Under the pieces are notes generated by a model that did not search any database, had not been told where the DNA came from, and worked only from the letters and a program-made list of their open reading frames with translations. Below are positions 8,491 through 17,413 of a DNA stretch of 64,000 nt, piece by piece (positions within the stretch are counted from its first letter, which is position 1; every line of letters begins with the position of its first letter). The stretch is from CAZWSC01 sp964636385. Its GTDB lineage: Bacteria > Eisenbacteria > RBG-16-71-46 > CAIMUX01. The stretch covers positions 1-64,000 of the forward strand of contig CAZWSC010000046.1 of assembly GCA_964636385.1 (NCBI GenBank). The letters are read 5' to 3'. The translations under genes were made by a program, and so were the position numbers.

Positions 8491-10343
8491 GCGCGAATGC
8501 CGCAGGCCGCCGGGCGCTGGAATCGCTGCGCCAGATGCACGAATCAGTCCACCCCTCCAGGCGGCGCAGCATAACCGTATGCGGCGGCACAGGTTGTCAG
8601 GCCGCTGGGTGCAAGGAAGTGGCCGGGGCGGTACGCAACGAGCTTAAGGCCCAGGGGCTGGACGGCGAGGTGAAGCTGGTCGTGACAGGCTGCCACGGGT
8701 TCTGCGAGCAAGGCCCCATCGTGGTCATTCGCCCGGCGAACATCTTCTACCCCCGGGTCAAGGCGAAGGACGTCGGCGAGATCGTCAAGCGCTCGGTTGT
8801 GGGAAGCGAGCCGATCGAGAGCCTCCTCTACACCGACCCTGTCAGCGGCAGGAAGATCGCCCTCGAGCAGGAGATCCCCTTCTACGCCGCCCAGCACAGG
8901 ATCGTGTTCGGTCACAACGGCTACATCGACCCCGTGGATCTGCAGGACTACCTGGCCGTCGGCGGGTATGAAGCCCTCACGAAGGCTCTCTTCGAGATGG
9001 AACCGCAGCAGATCATCGAAGAGGTGCTCGAGGCAGGCCTGCGCGGCAGGGGCGGCGGCGGATTCCTGACGGGCCGCAAGTGGAAGTCCTGCGCCGCGGC
9101 CCCGGGCGACCGCAGGTTCCTCATCTGCAACGCGGACGAGGGGGATCCCGGCGCCTTCATGGACAGGAGCATCCTGGAGGGGAACCCTCACGCGGTGATC
9201 GAGGGGATGATCATCGGCGCCATCGCGGTCGGCGCACACGAAGGGTTCGTCTATGTGCGCCACGAGTACCCCCTGGCCGTACGGCGGCTCTCTGAGGCGA
9301 TCGCCCAGGCCCGCAAGGCAGGCCTCCTCGGCCGCGGCATCCTGGGCTCAAGCATCGGCTTCGACATCAGGATAAGCCGCGGCGGAGGGGCCTTCGTCTG
9401 CGGCGAGTCGACAGCGTTGATGGCTTCCCTCGAGGGGAAGGCCGGCGAACCCAGGGCCAAGTACGTGCACACGGTCGAACAGGGCCTCTACGGCGCGCCG
9501 ACAGTCCTCAACAACGTCGAGACCTGGGCCAATGTCCCGATGATCATCTCAGGCGGAGCGAAGGCCTACGCATCCCTCGGCACGGATCACAGCAAGGGGA
9601 CGAAGATCTTCTCCCTGGTCGGCAAGATCAACAACACCGGGCTTGTTGAAGTCCCCATGGGCACTACGGTCCGCGAGATCGTGTATAACGTGGGCGGCGG
9701 GATCCCCGGCGGCAGGAAGTTCAAGGCGGTCCAGACCGGCGGGCCCTCGGGCGGATGCATCCCCGAGTCGATGCTCGATCTTCCCGTCGACTTCCAGAAG
9801 CTGAACGAGGCCGGCTCCATGATGGGCTCGGGCGGCATGATCGTGATGGACGACGAAACATGCATGGTGGATGTCGCCCGCTACTTCGTCGGCTTCCTCA
9901 AGGACGAATCCTGCGGCAAGTGCGTGCCGTGCCGGGAAGGGCTCGCCACCTGCATGTCGGTGCTGGACCGCATCACCGGCGGGAAGGGGACGATGGAGGA
10001 TATCGACCTGCTGGATGAGATCGGCCGCTGGATGACCTCCTCCTCCCTCTGCGCCCTGGGGGGATCGGCGGCCAACCCGATCGCGAGCACGATACGCCAC
10101 TTCAGGAATGAGTACGAAGTCCATGTGAAAGAGCGCCGCTGCCCTGCCGGAGTGTGCAAGGCGCTCATCACCTACTCAATCAACCCGGAGTTGTGCGACG
10201 GCTGCCATGCATGCCCCAGGACGTGTCCGGTGGATGCCATCGCAGGAGAGAAGAAGCAGACGCATTCCATATTCGCGGACAAGTGCATCAAGTGCGGGGC
10301 CTGCCTCGCGAGCTGCACCCGCGGCGCAATAATGCGGAAGTAG
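8487..10343 (+). CDS. NuoF/HndC-like FMN- and NADH-binding FeS subunit
   Basis: The 618-residue protein has four visible parts: an N-terminal thioredoxin-like [2Fe-2S] domain (CGGTGCQAAGC, GCHGFCEQGP); the NuoF core with the FMN/NADH glycine loop GRGGGGFLTGRKW near residue 190 and NADEGDPGAFMDRS; an SLBB region followed by the N3-type [4Fe-4S] motif SCGKCVPCREG near residue 475; and a C-terminal pair of ferredoxin clusters (CDGCHACPRTCP, CIKCGACLASC). This architecture is typical of bifurcating or NAD(P)-linked hydrogenase and transhydrogenase subunits. It is the likely NAD(H) site of the complex encoded here. It overlaps its neighbour by four bases, and the next gene starts 5 bases after its stop. 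Confidence 0.92.
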   Translation: MSANAAGRRALESLRQMHESVHPSRRRSITVCGGTGCQAAGCKEVAGAVRNELKAQGLDGEVKLVVTGCHGFCEQGPIVVIRPANIFYPRVKAKDVGEIVKRSVVGSEPIESLLYTDPVSGRKIALEQEIPFYAAQHRIVFGHNGYIDPVDLQDYLAVGGYEALTKALFEMEPQQIIEEVLEAGLRGRGGGGFLTGRKWKSCAAAPGDRRFLICNADEGDPGAFMDRSILEGNPHAVIEGMIIGAIAVGAHEGFVYVRHEYPLAVRRLSEAIAQARKAGLLGRGILGSSIGFDIRISRGGGAFVCGESTALMASLEGKAGEPRAKYVHTVEQGLYGAPTVLNNVETWANVPMIISGGAKAYASLGTDHSKGTKIFSLVGKINNTGLVEVPMGTTVREIVYNVGGGIPGGRKFKAVQTGGPSGGCIPESMLDLPVDFQKLNEAGSMMGSGGMIVMDDETCMVDVARYFVGFLKDESCGKCVPCREGLATCMSVLDRITGGKGTMEDIDLLDEIGRWMTSSSLCALGGSAANPIASTIRHFRNEYEVHVKERRCPAGVCKALITYSINPELCDGCHACPRTCPVDAIAGEKKQTHSIFADKCIKCGACLASCTRGAIMRK

Positions 10344-10397
10344 ACGCCATGGGCAAGGGACACAGGGAAGATGGTGCAAGAGTAGACGCCATGGGCA
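10341..10397 (+). repeat. 42-bp imperfect tandem duplication at a start codon
   Basis: The sequence TAGACGCCATGGGCA occurs at 10341-10355 and again at 10383-10397, and the following 15 bases also match imperfectly (AGGGACACAGGGAAG against GGAGACGCAGGAAAG). The duplication copies the stop codon region and the start codon context of the next gene, leaving two in-frame ATG starts 42 bases apart. Confidence 0.85.
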
Positions 10398-12061
10398 GGA
10401 GACGCAGGAAAGTCAGGATAGTCATAGACGGCCGCGAGGTGGAGGCGGACTACCGCGCGCCCCTCATCGAAGCCGCTGCAAGGATCGGGATCGTGATCCC
10501 CACCCTGTGCAACCACGAGGCGCTGGAGCCGGCGGGTGCATGCCGCCTCTGCCTGGTGGAGCAGGTGCGCGACGGGTGGAGCAAGTTCGTCACCGCGTGC
10601 AACTACCCGGTCGAGGACGGCATGGTTTTCCGCACCTCGTCCGATGAGGTGCTGCGGCAGAGGCGGATGACCGTGGAGTCGCTTCTCGCCCGCTGTCCGG
10701 ATGTGCCTGTCATCAGGGACTTAGCCGCAAGGATGGGGATCGCGCGCTCCCGCTTCACACCCGGCGACGACACCTGCATCCTCTGCAGCCTCTGCACGCG
10801 CGTGTGCGAAACGTACGCCACAAGCGCGATCTCGCTGCTCGCCAGGGGGCAGGACAAGGTTGTCGGCACCTTCGCAGGCGAGCCCCCGGAGGACTGCGTC
10901 GGATGCGGCTCCTGCGTCAGGATCTGCCCGACCGGCCACATAGGCGAAGAGCGCGGCCCCGGCGCGTACAAGGTCTGGGACCGCATCTTCAACGTGGCTG
11001 TGTGCGGCGTGGACAGGGACCTGTGCATCGGCTGCGGGGCGTGCGAGGAGTCCTGCCCGTTCTCTGTCGCGCGAGTCATCCTGAAGAGCGACGGTACATC
11101 CCACGCCGAGATCGACCTCACAGCCTGCCGCGGCTGCGGAGTCTGCCTTGCGAGTTGCCCGTCAGGCGCCATCACCCAGCCGAGGGTTGACCGCAGGCTT
11201 CCTGCCAGGGGATCGGGGCTCCTCGTGATCGCATGCGGGCGGGCCAACCTCTCGCAGGAGGATCTGCCCGATGGCGTGACTCTGATGCCGATGCAGTGCT
11301 CGGGAGGCGCGGACATCCCGACCCTTCTCGGTGCTCTCGCCCGCGGATTCGACGGAGTGCTGGTCATGGGCCGGCACCAGCAGACATGCAGGCTGGATGG
11401 CGCCGAGGCCCACGCCCGGGAGATGGTGAGGCGCACGGATGCCCTGTCCGCCCTCTGTGGCCTCGGCTACGGACGCGTGATGTTCGGCGACCCGGCCCCC
11501 GGTCCTGCCGGCCCGCCGCAGATGGTGCACGCGGCGCTTCGCCTCCTGTTCCCGAACCCGCTCTCCGAACCTCTGCCGGAGAAGATGGCGACATCGACCA
11601 TGGCCGACGCATTCGGAATCCTGCAGTGGCTGGGCAGCCGGAAGGAGCTTGTGCCTGACGGATCCGCATGGCTGTCGCTGAACGAACTGCCGCAGGGCTC
11701 CAGCGAAGGCGCCTCCATCGACGCAGGCGCAATCCCCTACTTCGACCTGCTGCTCTCGGACCTCTTGAGGCCTGCGGATCTGCCAATGTACCTGGAGGGC
11801 ATCACCCGGCCGGGTATCGTCGTCGGCCCACTCAGGTCCCCCAACCCGATTCCAGACAGGCGGCGGATTGCGGAAATCCAAGCCAGGCTGGAAGAAGCGG
11901 CGGCACGGGACGGGGAAACCCTGGAAGTTCACAGCATCGAGGACCTGGTGGCGCATCTAATCACATGCAGAACCGGATCGTGGAGGCGCACGCACGTCAG
12001 GCCGGTCCTGTCCGCAGGCAAGGGATTCGGCACCATCGCAGATGACAAGGTATCCAGATGA
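10349..12061 (+). CDS. NuoG-N/polyferredoxin protein with MvhD-like C-terminal domain
   Basis: This protein of about 570 residues starts with a [2Fe-2S] plant-type ferredoxin domain as in NuoG/HndD (CNHEALEPAGACRLCLVE). Four [4Fe-4S] ferredoxin motifs follow (CILCSLCTRVCE, CVGCGSCVRICP, CIGCGACEESCP, CRGCGVCLASCP). The rest resembles MvhD/FlpD, the protein that links hydrogenase or dehydrogenase to HdrA, around MQCSGGADIP and GRHQQTC, but some canonical Cys positions are changed. No H-cluster or molybdopterin domain is present, so it looks like an electron-wiring hub between the NuoEF pair and the flavoprotein encoded next. The start at 10349 has GGAAG 8 bases upstream; the ATG at 10391 is an alternative created by a local duplication. 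The stop overlaps the next start by four bases. Confidence 0.8.
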   Translation: MGKGHREDGARVDAMGRRRRKVRIVIDGREVEADYRAPLIEAAARIGIVIPTLCNHEALEPAGACRLCLVEQVRDGWSKFVTACNYPVEDGMVFRTSSDEVLRQRRMTVESLLARCPDVPVIRDLAARMGIARSRFTPGDDTCILCSLCTRVCETYATSAISLLARGQDKVVGTFAGEPPEDCVGCGSCVRICPTGHIGEERGPGAYKVWDRIFNVAVCGVDRDLCIGCGACEESCPFSVARVILKSDGTSHAEIDLTACRGCGVCLASCPSGAITQPRVDRRLPARGSGLLVIACGRANLSQEDLPDGVTLMPMQCSGGADIPTLLGALARGFDGVLVMGRHQQTCRLDGAEAHAREMVRRTDALSALCGLGYGRVMFGDPAPGPAGPPQMVHAALRLLFPNPLSEPLPEKMATSTMADAFGILQWLGSRKELVPDGSAWLSLNELPQGSSEGASIDAGAIPYFDLLLSDLLRPADLPMYLEGITRPGIVVGPLRSPNPIPDRRRIAEIQARLEEAAARDGETLEVHSIEDLVAHLITCRTGSWRRTHVRPVLSAGKGFGTIADDKVSR

Positions 12062-14124
12062 AGCAGCACCGCATACACACCCACCCGATTCTGAGGCCCT
12101 TTCCCGACGGCGAGGTCGAGTTCACCTTCAATGGCCACCCCATCAAGGCCCGTGAGGGCGAGATGATCGCATCGGCGCTGATCGCCTCGGGGATATCCGT
12201 GTTCGGACATCATCAGCGCGACTCGGGTCCCCAGGGGATCTTCTGCGCCAACGGCCAGTGCTCCCAGTGCACGGTCATCGCAGACGGCAGGATCGTCAAG
12301 TCGTGCATGGAAGCTGTAAGGCCCGGGATGGATGTGCGCAGCGCAGAAGGGCTGACGCCGCTTCCCGAGGACGACAGGGTGCTGCCACTGACCAGACCCG
12401 GGGATGTCGAGGTGCCGGTCCTGATCCTTGGCGGAGGACCTGCAGGGCTGTCCGCGGCTGTGGAGCTGGGCCGTGTCGGGATCGATGTGCTCGTGATCGA
12501 CGACAAGCCCGAACTCGGCGGCAAGCTGACCCTCCAGACGCACGGCTTCTTCGGCTCGGTCGCGGACTGCTGGGCCGGCACCCGCGGGGTCGACATCGGG
12601 CACATCCTCTCGGACTCGGTCGAGGATCTTCCCAATGTGAAGGTCTGGACAAGCTCCACAGCTGTCGGAATATTCTGGGACGGCAAGGTGGGAGTGGCGA
12701 CCCCTGACGGGTACAGGCTCGTCTCCCCGCAGAACATCCTGATTGCCATGGGCGCACGGGAGAAGGCGCTCGCGTTCCCCGGCAGCGACCTGCCGGGCGT
12801 ATACGGCGCAGGCGCCTTCCAGACGCTTGTGAACCGCGACCTAGTGAAGTCCTCAAGTCGGCTATTCATCCTGGGCGGAGGGAATGTTGGGCTGATCGGC
12901 GGCTATCACGCGCTCCAGGCCGGGATCGATGTTGTCGGACTCGTCGAGGCGCTTCCCGAGTGCGGCGGATACAAGGTTCACGCGGACAAGCTGAAGCGCC
13001 TCGGGGTCCCGATCTGGACCAGGCACACGGTTGTTAAAGCCGAGGGGGATGAGCATCTCGAGGCCGTGACGATTGCGCAGGTGGACGGGCGCTTCAGGCC
13101 GATCCCCGGCACGGAGAAGACCTTCGAGGCGGACACACTGCTGATCGCGGTGGGCCTGAGTCCGGTTGACGAGATCCTCGTGAAGGCGCGCGAGTACGGG
13201 CTGAAGGTGTACGCTGCCGGCGACTCGGAGGAGGTGGCCGAGGCGTCCGCGGCGATCTTCTCGGGCCGCATTGCCGGCCGCAGGCTGGCGCGGGAGATGG
13301 GAGTGCCGGTCGACATCCCGGATCACTGGGAACCGCTGGCCGAGATCCTGCGCTCCAGGCCCGGCAAGGTGGAGCCGTGGTCCCCGCCGGTGTCGCGCGA
13401 GAAGGTCTACCCGGTCATCCGCTGCATCCAGGAGATCCCCTGCAACCCCTGTGTTGCCGCCTGCCCAGAAGGCCTGATCAAGATGGAGGGGATCATGGGG
13501 CTGCCCGGTTACACAGAGGGTTGCCTCGGCTGCGGCCGGTGTGTGAGCCTGTGCCCCGGCCTTGCGATCAACCTTGTCTGCGAGGACTACGACCCTGGTG
13601 GGAAGAAGGCGCTGCTCGTACTGCCGTTCGAGTTCTCCGACTACGCGATCCCCCTGGGGAGCGAGGTCCCGACCGTGGACTTCGACGGCAGCCCCGTCGG
13701 CAAGGGGAAGGTCGTTGCCGTGAGGGAGCGCCCGGACCAGGACAGGAGGCGGCTGCTGTCGGTGGAGGTTCCATTCGAGGAGCGCCACATTGTCGCAGGT
13801 TTCACGATCCGCGGCCCATCGGTGGAGGTCGAGACGTCGCTTCCTGCTGATGACGAAGACCCGATCATCTGCCGCTGCGAGAGGGTCAGGAAGAGCGACA
13901 TCGTCCGCGAGATAAGGTCCGGCGTGAGGGATGTGAATCAGCTGAAGGCGCTTGTCCGCCCCAGCATGGGCGGATGCGGCGGCAAGACCTGCACGGAGCT
14001 CGTCTACCGCATCTTCAGGGAGGAGGGGATTGAACTCGGCAATGTGACTCCCGGCACTGTCCGCCCCCTGATCGCTGAGATTCCGCTGGGCAAGTTCGCA
14101 GAAGAGGACGACTCGGATGCCTGA
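12058..14124 (+). CDS. Amine/proline dehydrogenase alpha-type FAD-FeS oxidoreductase
   Basis: The 688-residue protein has, in order: an N-terminal [2Fe-2S] domain (FCANGQCSQCTV, Fer2_4 type); a pyridine-nucleotide disulfide oxidoreductase fold with FAD motif LILGGGPAGLSAAVEL and a second dinucleotide site FILGGGNVGLIGG; ferredoxin-type Cys clusters near residues 460-500 (CNPCVAACPEG, CLGCGRCVSLCP); and a BFD-like [2Fe-2S] domain (CRCERVRKSD, GGCGGKTC). This is the alpha-subunit plan of heterotetrameric sarcosine oxidase, opine oxidase, hydrogen cyanide synthase and archaeal dye-linked proline dehydrogenase. Its catalytic partner is encoded next with an 8-base overlap. The extra ferredoxin clusters suggest electrons leave to the FeS proteins upstream instead of to oxygen. 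The substrate is unknown. Confidence 0.88.
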   Translation: MKQHRIHTHPILRPFPDGEVEFTFNGHPIKAREGEMIASALIASGISVFGHHQRDSGPQGIFCANGQCSQCTVIADGRIVKSCMEAVRPGMDVRSAEGLTPLPEDDRVLPLTRPGDVEVPVLILGGGPAGLSAAVELGRVGIDVLVIDDKPELGGKLTLQTHGFFGSVADCWAGTRGVDIGHILSDSVEDLPNVKVWTSSTAVGIFWDGKVGVATPDGYRLVSPQNILIAMGAREKALAFPGSDLPGVYGAGAFQTLVNRDLVKSSSRLFILGGGNVGLIGGYHALQAGIDVVGLVEALPECGGYKVHADKLKRLGVPIWTRHTVVKAEGDEHLEAVTIAQVDGRFRPIPGTEKTFEADTLLIAVGLSPVDEILVKAREYGLKVYAAGDSEEVAEASAAIFSGRIAGRRLAREMGVPVDIPDHWEPLAEILRSRPGKVEPWSPPVSREKVYPVIRCIQEIPCNPCVAACPEGLIKMEGIMGLPGYTEGCLGCGRCVSLCPGLAINLVCEDYDPGGKKALLVLPFEFSDYAIPLGSEVPTVDFDGSPVGKGKVVAVRERPDQDRRRLLSVEVPFEERHIVAGFTIRGPSVEVETSLPADDEDPIICRCERVRKSDIVREIRSGVRDVNQLKALVRPSMGGCGGKTCTELVYRIFREEGIELGNVTPGTVRPLIAEIPLGKFAEEDDSDA

Positions 14125-15286
14125 GAAGAGTTTCGATGCCATAGTGGTCGGCGGCGGCAGCGTGGGAGTCCCGTCTGCGTATAACCTCGCGAAACGCGGC
14201 CTCAAGGTGCTCCTCGTCGACCGCAGGCCCGCAGTCGGTCAGGGCGACAACAAGGCAGCGATCGGCGGGATCAGGGCAACGCACTCGGATCCGGCCAAGA
14301 TCCTCCTGTGCAGCCGCAGCCTTGAGGAGGTCTCGACCTGGAAAGAGGTGCACGGGGACGACGTGGGCTGGAAGCCCGGCGGATACGCCTTCCCTGTGTA
14401 CGACGAGGGACTCGAGAAGACCCTGCGCGGGCTCTTCCCGATCCAGCACAGGCACAACCTCAGGATCGACTGGCTGGACGCGGACGGAATGGCCGCGATC
14501 ATCCCCGGAATCCAGAGAGACCGCCTGCGCGGAGGGACCTACTCGCCCAACGACGGGCAGCTCTCTCCCCTGAAGCTGCCGGTGGCGTACCAGCGGGCAG
14601 CACAGCGCCTGGGCGCCACATTCGCCTTCAACGAGAAGGTGACAGGCTACCTTGTCGAAAAGGGCGCCATACGCGGTGTAAGGACAGCGAAGGAGACATA
14701 CCACGCGCCGATCGTCGTCATCGCCACAGGAGCCGATGCCTCAGATGACGGCGAGCGGCTGGGGATCGACCTCCCCGTGAACCCCGACTCCCACGAGGCA
14801 GGGATCACGGCGCCGGTTGAACACTTCCTCCCTCCGCTCATCGTTGACATGAGGCCAGGGCCTGAGGGGAAGACCGCCAACTTCTACTTCGGCCAGAACT
14901 CCGAAGGCCAGATCATCTTCTGTTATACACCCTCAGAGTTGTTCCTGGGTAAGAACAGGGAGTCGCTGTCGGAGTTTCTGCCCGTGCTGGCCGGGCGGAT
15001 GATCTCGCTGATCCCCAGGATGCGGCACCTGCTTGTACGCAGGGTGTGGCGCGGGACATACCCCATGACCCCTGACGGCGTCCCGATAATCGACAATGTG
15101 CCGCAGATCGCGGGGCTGACCCTGGCCGTCGGGATGTGCGGGCAGGGGCTGATGCTCGGACCGGGCGTGGGGCAGGAGGTTGCTTCGCTTGCCGTGGACG
15201 GCGTGTCGACCCTCCCCTCGGGCGCGCACAACAGCATCCGCTATGGACGCGACTTCAAGGCCGCCGGGACGGAGGCGCTGAAGTAG
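14117..15286 (+). CDS. DAO-family FAD amine/imino-acid dehydrogenase (beta type)
   Basis: The 389-residue protein belongs to the D-amino-acid oxidase/sarcosine oxidase-beta superfamily. It has the N-terminal FAD motif VVGGGSVGVPSAYNLAKRG, a central substrate domain, and the C-terminal family block TPDGVPIIDNVPQIAGL followed by GMCGQGLMLGPGVG. It oxidises a secondary amine or amino acid at its FAD in known relatives (sarcosine, proline, opines, glycine). It is translationally coupled to the alpha-type subunit. The conserved GG-x-R segment appears as IGGIRATHSDP, which resembles proline and sarcosine dehydrogenases more than glycine oxidases. The actual substrate cannot be read from the sequence. 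Confidence 0.88.
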   Translation: MPEKSFDAIVVGGGSVGVPSAYNLAKRGLKVLLVDRRPAVGQGDNKAAIGGIRATHSDPAKILLCSRSLEEVSTWKEVHGDDVGWKPGGYAFPVYDEGLEKTLRGLFPIQHRHNLRIDWLDADGMAAIIPGIQRDRLRGGTYSPNDGQLSPLKLPVAYQRAAQRLGATFAFNEKVTGYLVEKGAIRGVRTAKETYHAPIVVIATGADASDDGERLGIDLPVNPDSHEAGITAPVEHFLPPLIVDMRPGPEGKTANFYFGQNSEGQIIFCYTPSELFLGKNRESLSEFLPVLAGRMISLIPRMRHLLVRRVWRGTYPMTPDGVPIIDNVPQIAGLTLAVGMCGQGLMLGPGVGQEVASLAVDGVSTLPSGAHNSIRYGRDFKAAGTEALK

Positions 15287-15343
15287 GTCGCGCTTGCGGC
15301 CTCGCTCCAGCGCCAGGGGCTAAGGGCCCAAGTACCAAGTGCT

Positions 15344-15366
15344 CTGATGGCGCTACGCTCCATCAG
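15344..15366. terminator. Bidirectional hairpin between convergent genes
   Basis: CTGATGG and CCATCAG form a perfect 7-bp stem with a 9-base loop between the end of the redox operon and the converging FGE-like gene, whose stop codon it overlaps. No T-tract follows on either strand, so it may act as a factor-assisted terminator or an RNA 3' end stabiliser. Confidence 0.5.
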
Positions 15367-16469
15367 AAGGCCGACCTCACGAGCCGGAAGCCGCAGTTGT
15401 GACTACCTGCGTTGTCTGGGTTGTCTGTCCGGCGTTTCGCTGAACGACAGTTGTCCGCATAGCGGTTGTACGCACCGCCGCGAAGCACCCGGCCGACACC
15501 AGGCACCACGTTCTGCACAGGGTCAGACTGCGAATCCGTCGTGTAGGTGCGTTCTCCGCACCACACCCATTCCCACAGACTGCCGTGCATGTCGTACAGG
15601 CCCCACTGGTTTGAAGGAAAACTGCCTACTGCAGTGAGTTCATCACGAAAGATGCCAGTTGGACAACCGGGCAACTGAGCATGGCTTCTTCCATCGAAGT
15701 TGGCCTCGGTCGTCGAGTCCAGGCAATTCGTGTTGTTGTGGTACGCCGCTGTCGTCGTTGCCCGGCACGCATACTCCCACTCCGCCTCGGTCGGCAGGCG
15801 ATACCCGTCCGCATTCTCATCCCAGGTCACATCGCCATGTGGCCCGTGGATCTCGTACGCAGGGGTCAGACCCTCCCGGACCGACAGCGCATTGCAGAAC
15901 TGAACCGCCATGTCCCAGCTCACATACCTCTTCGGCAACTGCGAGGTCGTCGGAGCCCCGCCCATCACCTCGTTCCACCACTCCTCTGTCACCTCGTACT
16001 GCGACATGAAGAACCCACGAGTCAACGTCACCTGGTGCTGAGGTCCTTCATCCTCCCAACGCCCAGGCTCATCCTCAGGGCTGCCCATCGTGAACGTGCC
16101 GGGTGGGATGTGGACGAAGCCCGGGGGTGGCGTGGGATCCTCATCCGCCGTGTAGACCCCCATGAATGTGACCGTCTCGCCTGCAGCAAGCGGCTGCGTC
16201 TGGCTGGATGGTGTGACATACCCGTCCACATCACCCCAGGTCACCGTGTAGTCCCCAGGCACCCTGCCCGTCAGCTCGACTCTGCCGGTGTCCGCATGCG
16301 CATATCCATCCGGACCCGCGATCGACCACGGAGCTGCGATCCCTTCAGGCTGCGGGTTGATCATAACCCGGCCAGTCGTCGGCGGCGCCGGCCCGCCATT
16401 GTCATCATCGCTGCAGCCGACAAGGCCGATCAGAAGAACCAGCACCAGCAAATACATTCCAGATTTCAC
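15363..16469 (-). CDS. FGE-sulfatase-domain lipoprotein
   Basis: The product has about 368 residues. A lipoprotein signal (LLVLVLLIGLVGC) is followed by a PEGA-like beta domain (VMINPQPEGIAAPWSI, VELTGRVPGDYTV) and then a formylglycine-generating-enzyme/SUMF1 fold (FVHIPPGTFTMGSPEDE, YRLPTEAEWEYACRA, GLYDMHGSLWEWVW, RVLRGGAYN, CGFRLV). Most bacterial members with this layout are surface or regulatory proteins and not true sulfatase activators. The enzyme's paired active-site cysteines are not obvious here, so catalysis is doubtful. I place the start at a GTG because AGGAGGGAAG lies just upstream; a longer frame to 16499 would bury that ribosome-binding site. Confidence 0.82.
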   Translation of the reverse strand: MKSGMYLLVLVLLIGLVGCSDDDNGGPAPPTTGRVMINPQPEGIAAPWSIAGPDGYAHADTGRVELTGRVPGDYTVTWGDVDGYVTPSSQTQPLAAGETVTFMGVYTADEDPTPPPGFVHIPPGTFTMGSPEDEPGRWEDEGPQHQVTLTRGFFMSQYEVTEEWWNEVMGGAPTTSQLPKRYVSWDMAVQFCNALSVREGLTPAYEIHGPHGDVTWDENADGYRLPTEAEWEYACRATTTAAYHNNTNCLDSTTEANFDGRSHAQLPGCPTGIFRDELTAVGSFPSNQWGLYDMHGSLWEWVWCGERTYTTDSQSDPVQNVVPGVGRVLRGGAYNRYADNCRSAKRRTDNPDNAGSHNCGFRLVRSAF

Positions 16470-16837
16470 CGCGAACTTCCCTCCTGTGAATGCTCCCAAT
16501 CACTGCGGGGGCAGCCTAGCAGATGACGCCATGGCAGTCCAAGAGCTCGATGCGCATGGCACGGGAGAAATGGAGGAGGCTGGCGTCGGAAGGGATGCTT
16601 GATCGGCTGAGCCCAGGACTGCAGCCGTGCAGGCCGGCTCAAGGCGGATGCCGCGGCCACGCAAACGCCCGGGGAGTCGGGGCGTCCCGGAGCCGGTGAC
16701 GCGGCTCGGCAAGACACCCTGGGAGCGGCTGCATTCCGGAGAGCGACGTGTGAGCCGCGCGGGTACGGGCGTGCGAGCCGACGACGCAGCCGAGTGCGCA
16801 ACAAGGCCGGCCACCCTGCGTCGCCAAAGAGCTGAGC
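16470..16837. other. Gene-free stretch between two leftward lipoprotein genes
   Basis: I see no convincing gene in these 368 bases. Reading frames on both strands are Arg/Pro-rich shadows without a ribosome-binding site or a recognisable domain. The stretch contains the leader of the FGE-like lipoprotein, so its promoter is expected here, but no clear -35/-10 pair stands out. Confidence 0.5.
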
Positions 16838-17413
16838 CTACCAGCCGATCCAGGGAGGCGGCCCGGTGACTGGGTGACTGAACCGGCCCCGGATGGCAGC
16901 CGTCGGCATGTCTGCGAACTCGCTCCCGAGGAGCGCATCGATCTCGAACGCGACCTCCTCGCCTCCAGAACAAGGCACCTGATGGAAGACGATCCAGCCG
17001 CCAGCGTACTCCTGGTCTGTCGCGAGCTCGTTCGGCGGATCGTAGAGGAAGATGTGCGCGCCTTCGGGCTGATCCCAAACGAAGGTGTTCGGGAAGCGGA
17101 GTGTGTCTCCGGGTGTCAAACCGCCGCAGACGACTTTCAGCTCCCAGCCGGGCGTGTTGACCTCGACCAGGCTTCTGAAGAGGACGTGCAGGGTCGGGGT
17201 GGGGACTGCGTCCTCCTCCCACGCGCCACACCAGATCCACGCCCGGGCGGACGCAGGGAACTGGATCGTCGAGGAGTCATCCCTCAAAAAGAGCAGTGAC
17301 AACTGGTCGGACCTGGGCCGGGCTGGATCGTCGTTTCCACAACCGATCACAAGAGCTAGCAGGAGACTGATGGATCCGCATGGAAGGATCCCCGACGTCC
17401 GGCGGCAAGGCAT
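16838..17413 (-). CDS. Hypothetical lipoprotein
   Basis: The 191-residue product begins with a lipoprotein signal peptide (ISLLLALVIGC as lipobox), so it should be anchored to a membrane by a lipidated cysteine. The mature part is probably mostly beta-strand, with three further cysteines (IWCGAW, VVCGG, VPCSGG) that could form disulfides outside the cytoplasm. A good ribosome-binding site (AGGAG, 5 bases before ATG) supports the start. I do not recognise a family. It lies between two other secreted leftward genes. Confidence 0.65.
   Translation of the reverse strand: MPCRRTSGILPCGSISLLLALVIGCGNDDPARPRSDQLSLLFLRDDSSTIQFPASARAWIWCGAWEEDAVPTPTLHVLFRSLVEVNTPGWELKVVCGGLTPGDTLRFPNTFVWDQPEGAHIFLYDPPNELATDQEYAGGWIVFHQVPCSGGEEVAFEIDALLGSEFADMPTAAIRGRFSHPVTGPPPWIGW

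Noticed and set aside
10349..12061. Possible [FeFe]-hydrogenase (HndD) because it follows HndA/HndC-like genes
   Set aside because: No H-cluster motifs are present; the C-terminal part resembles MvhD.
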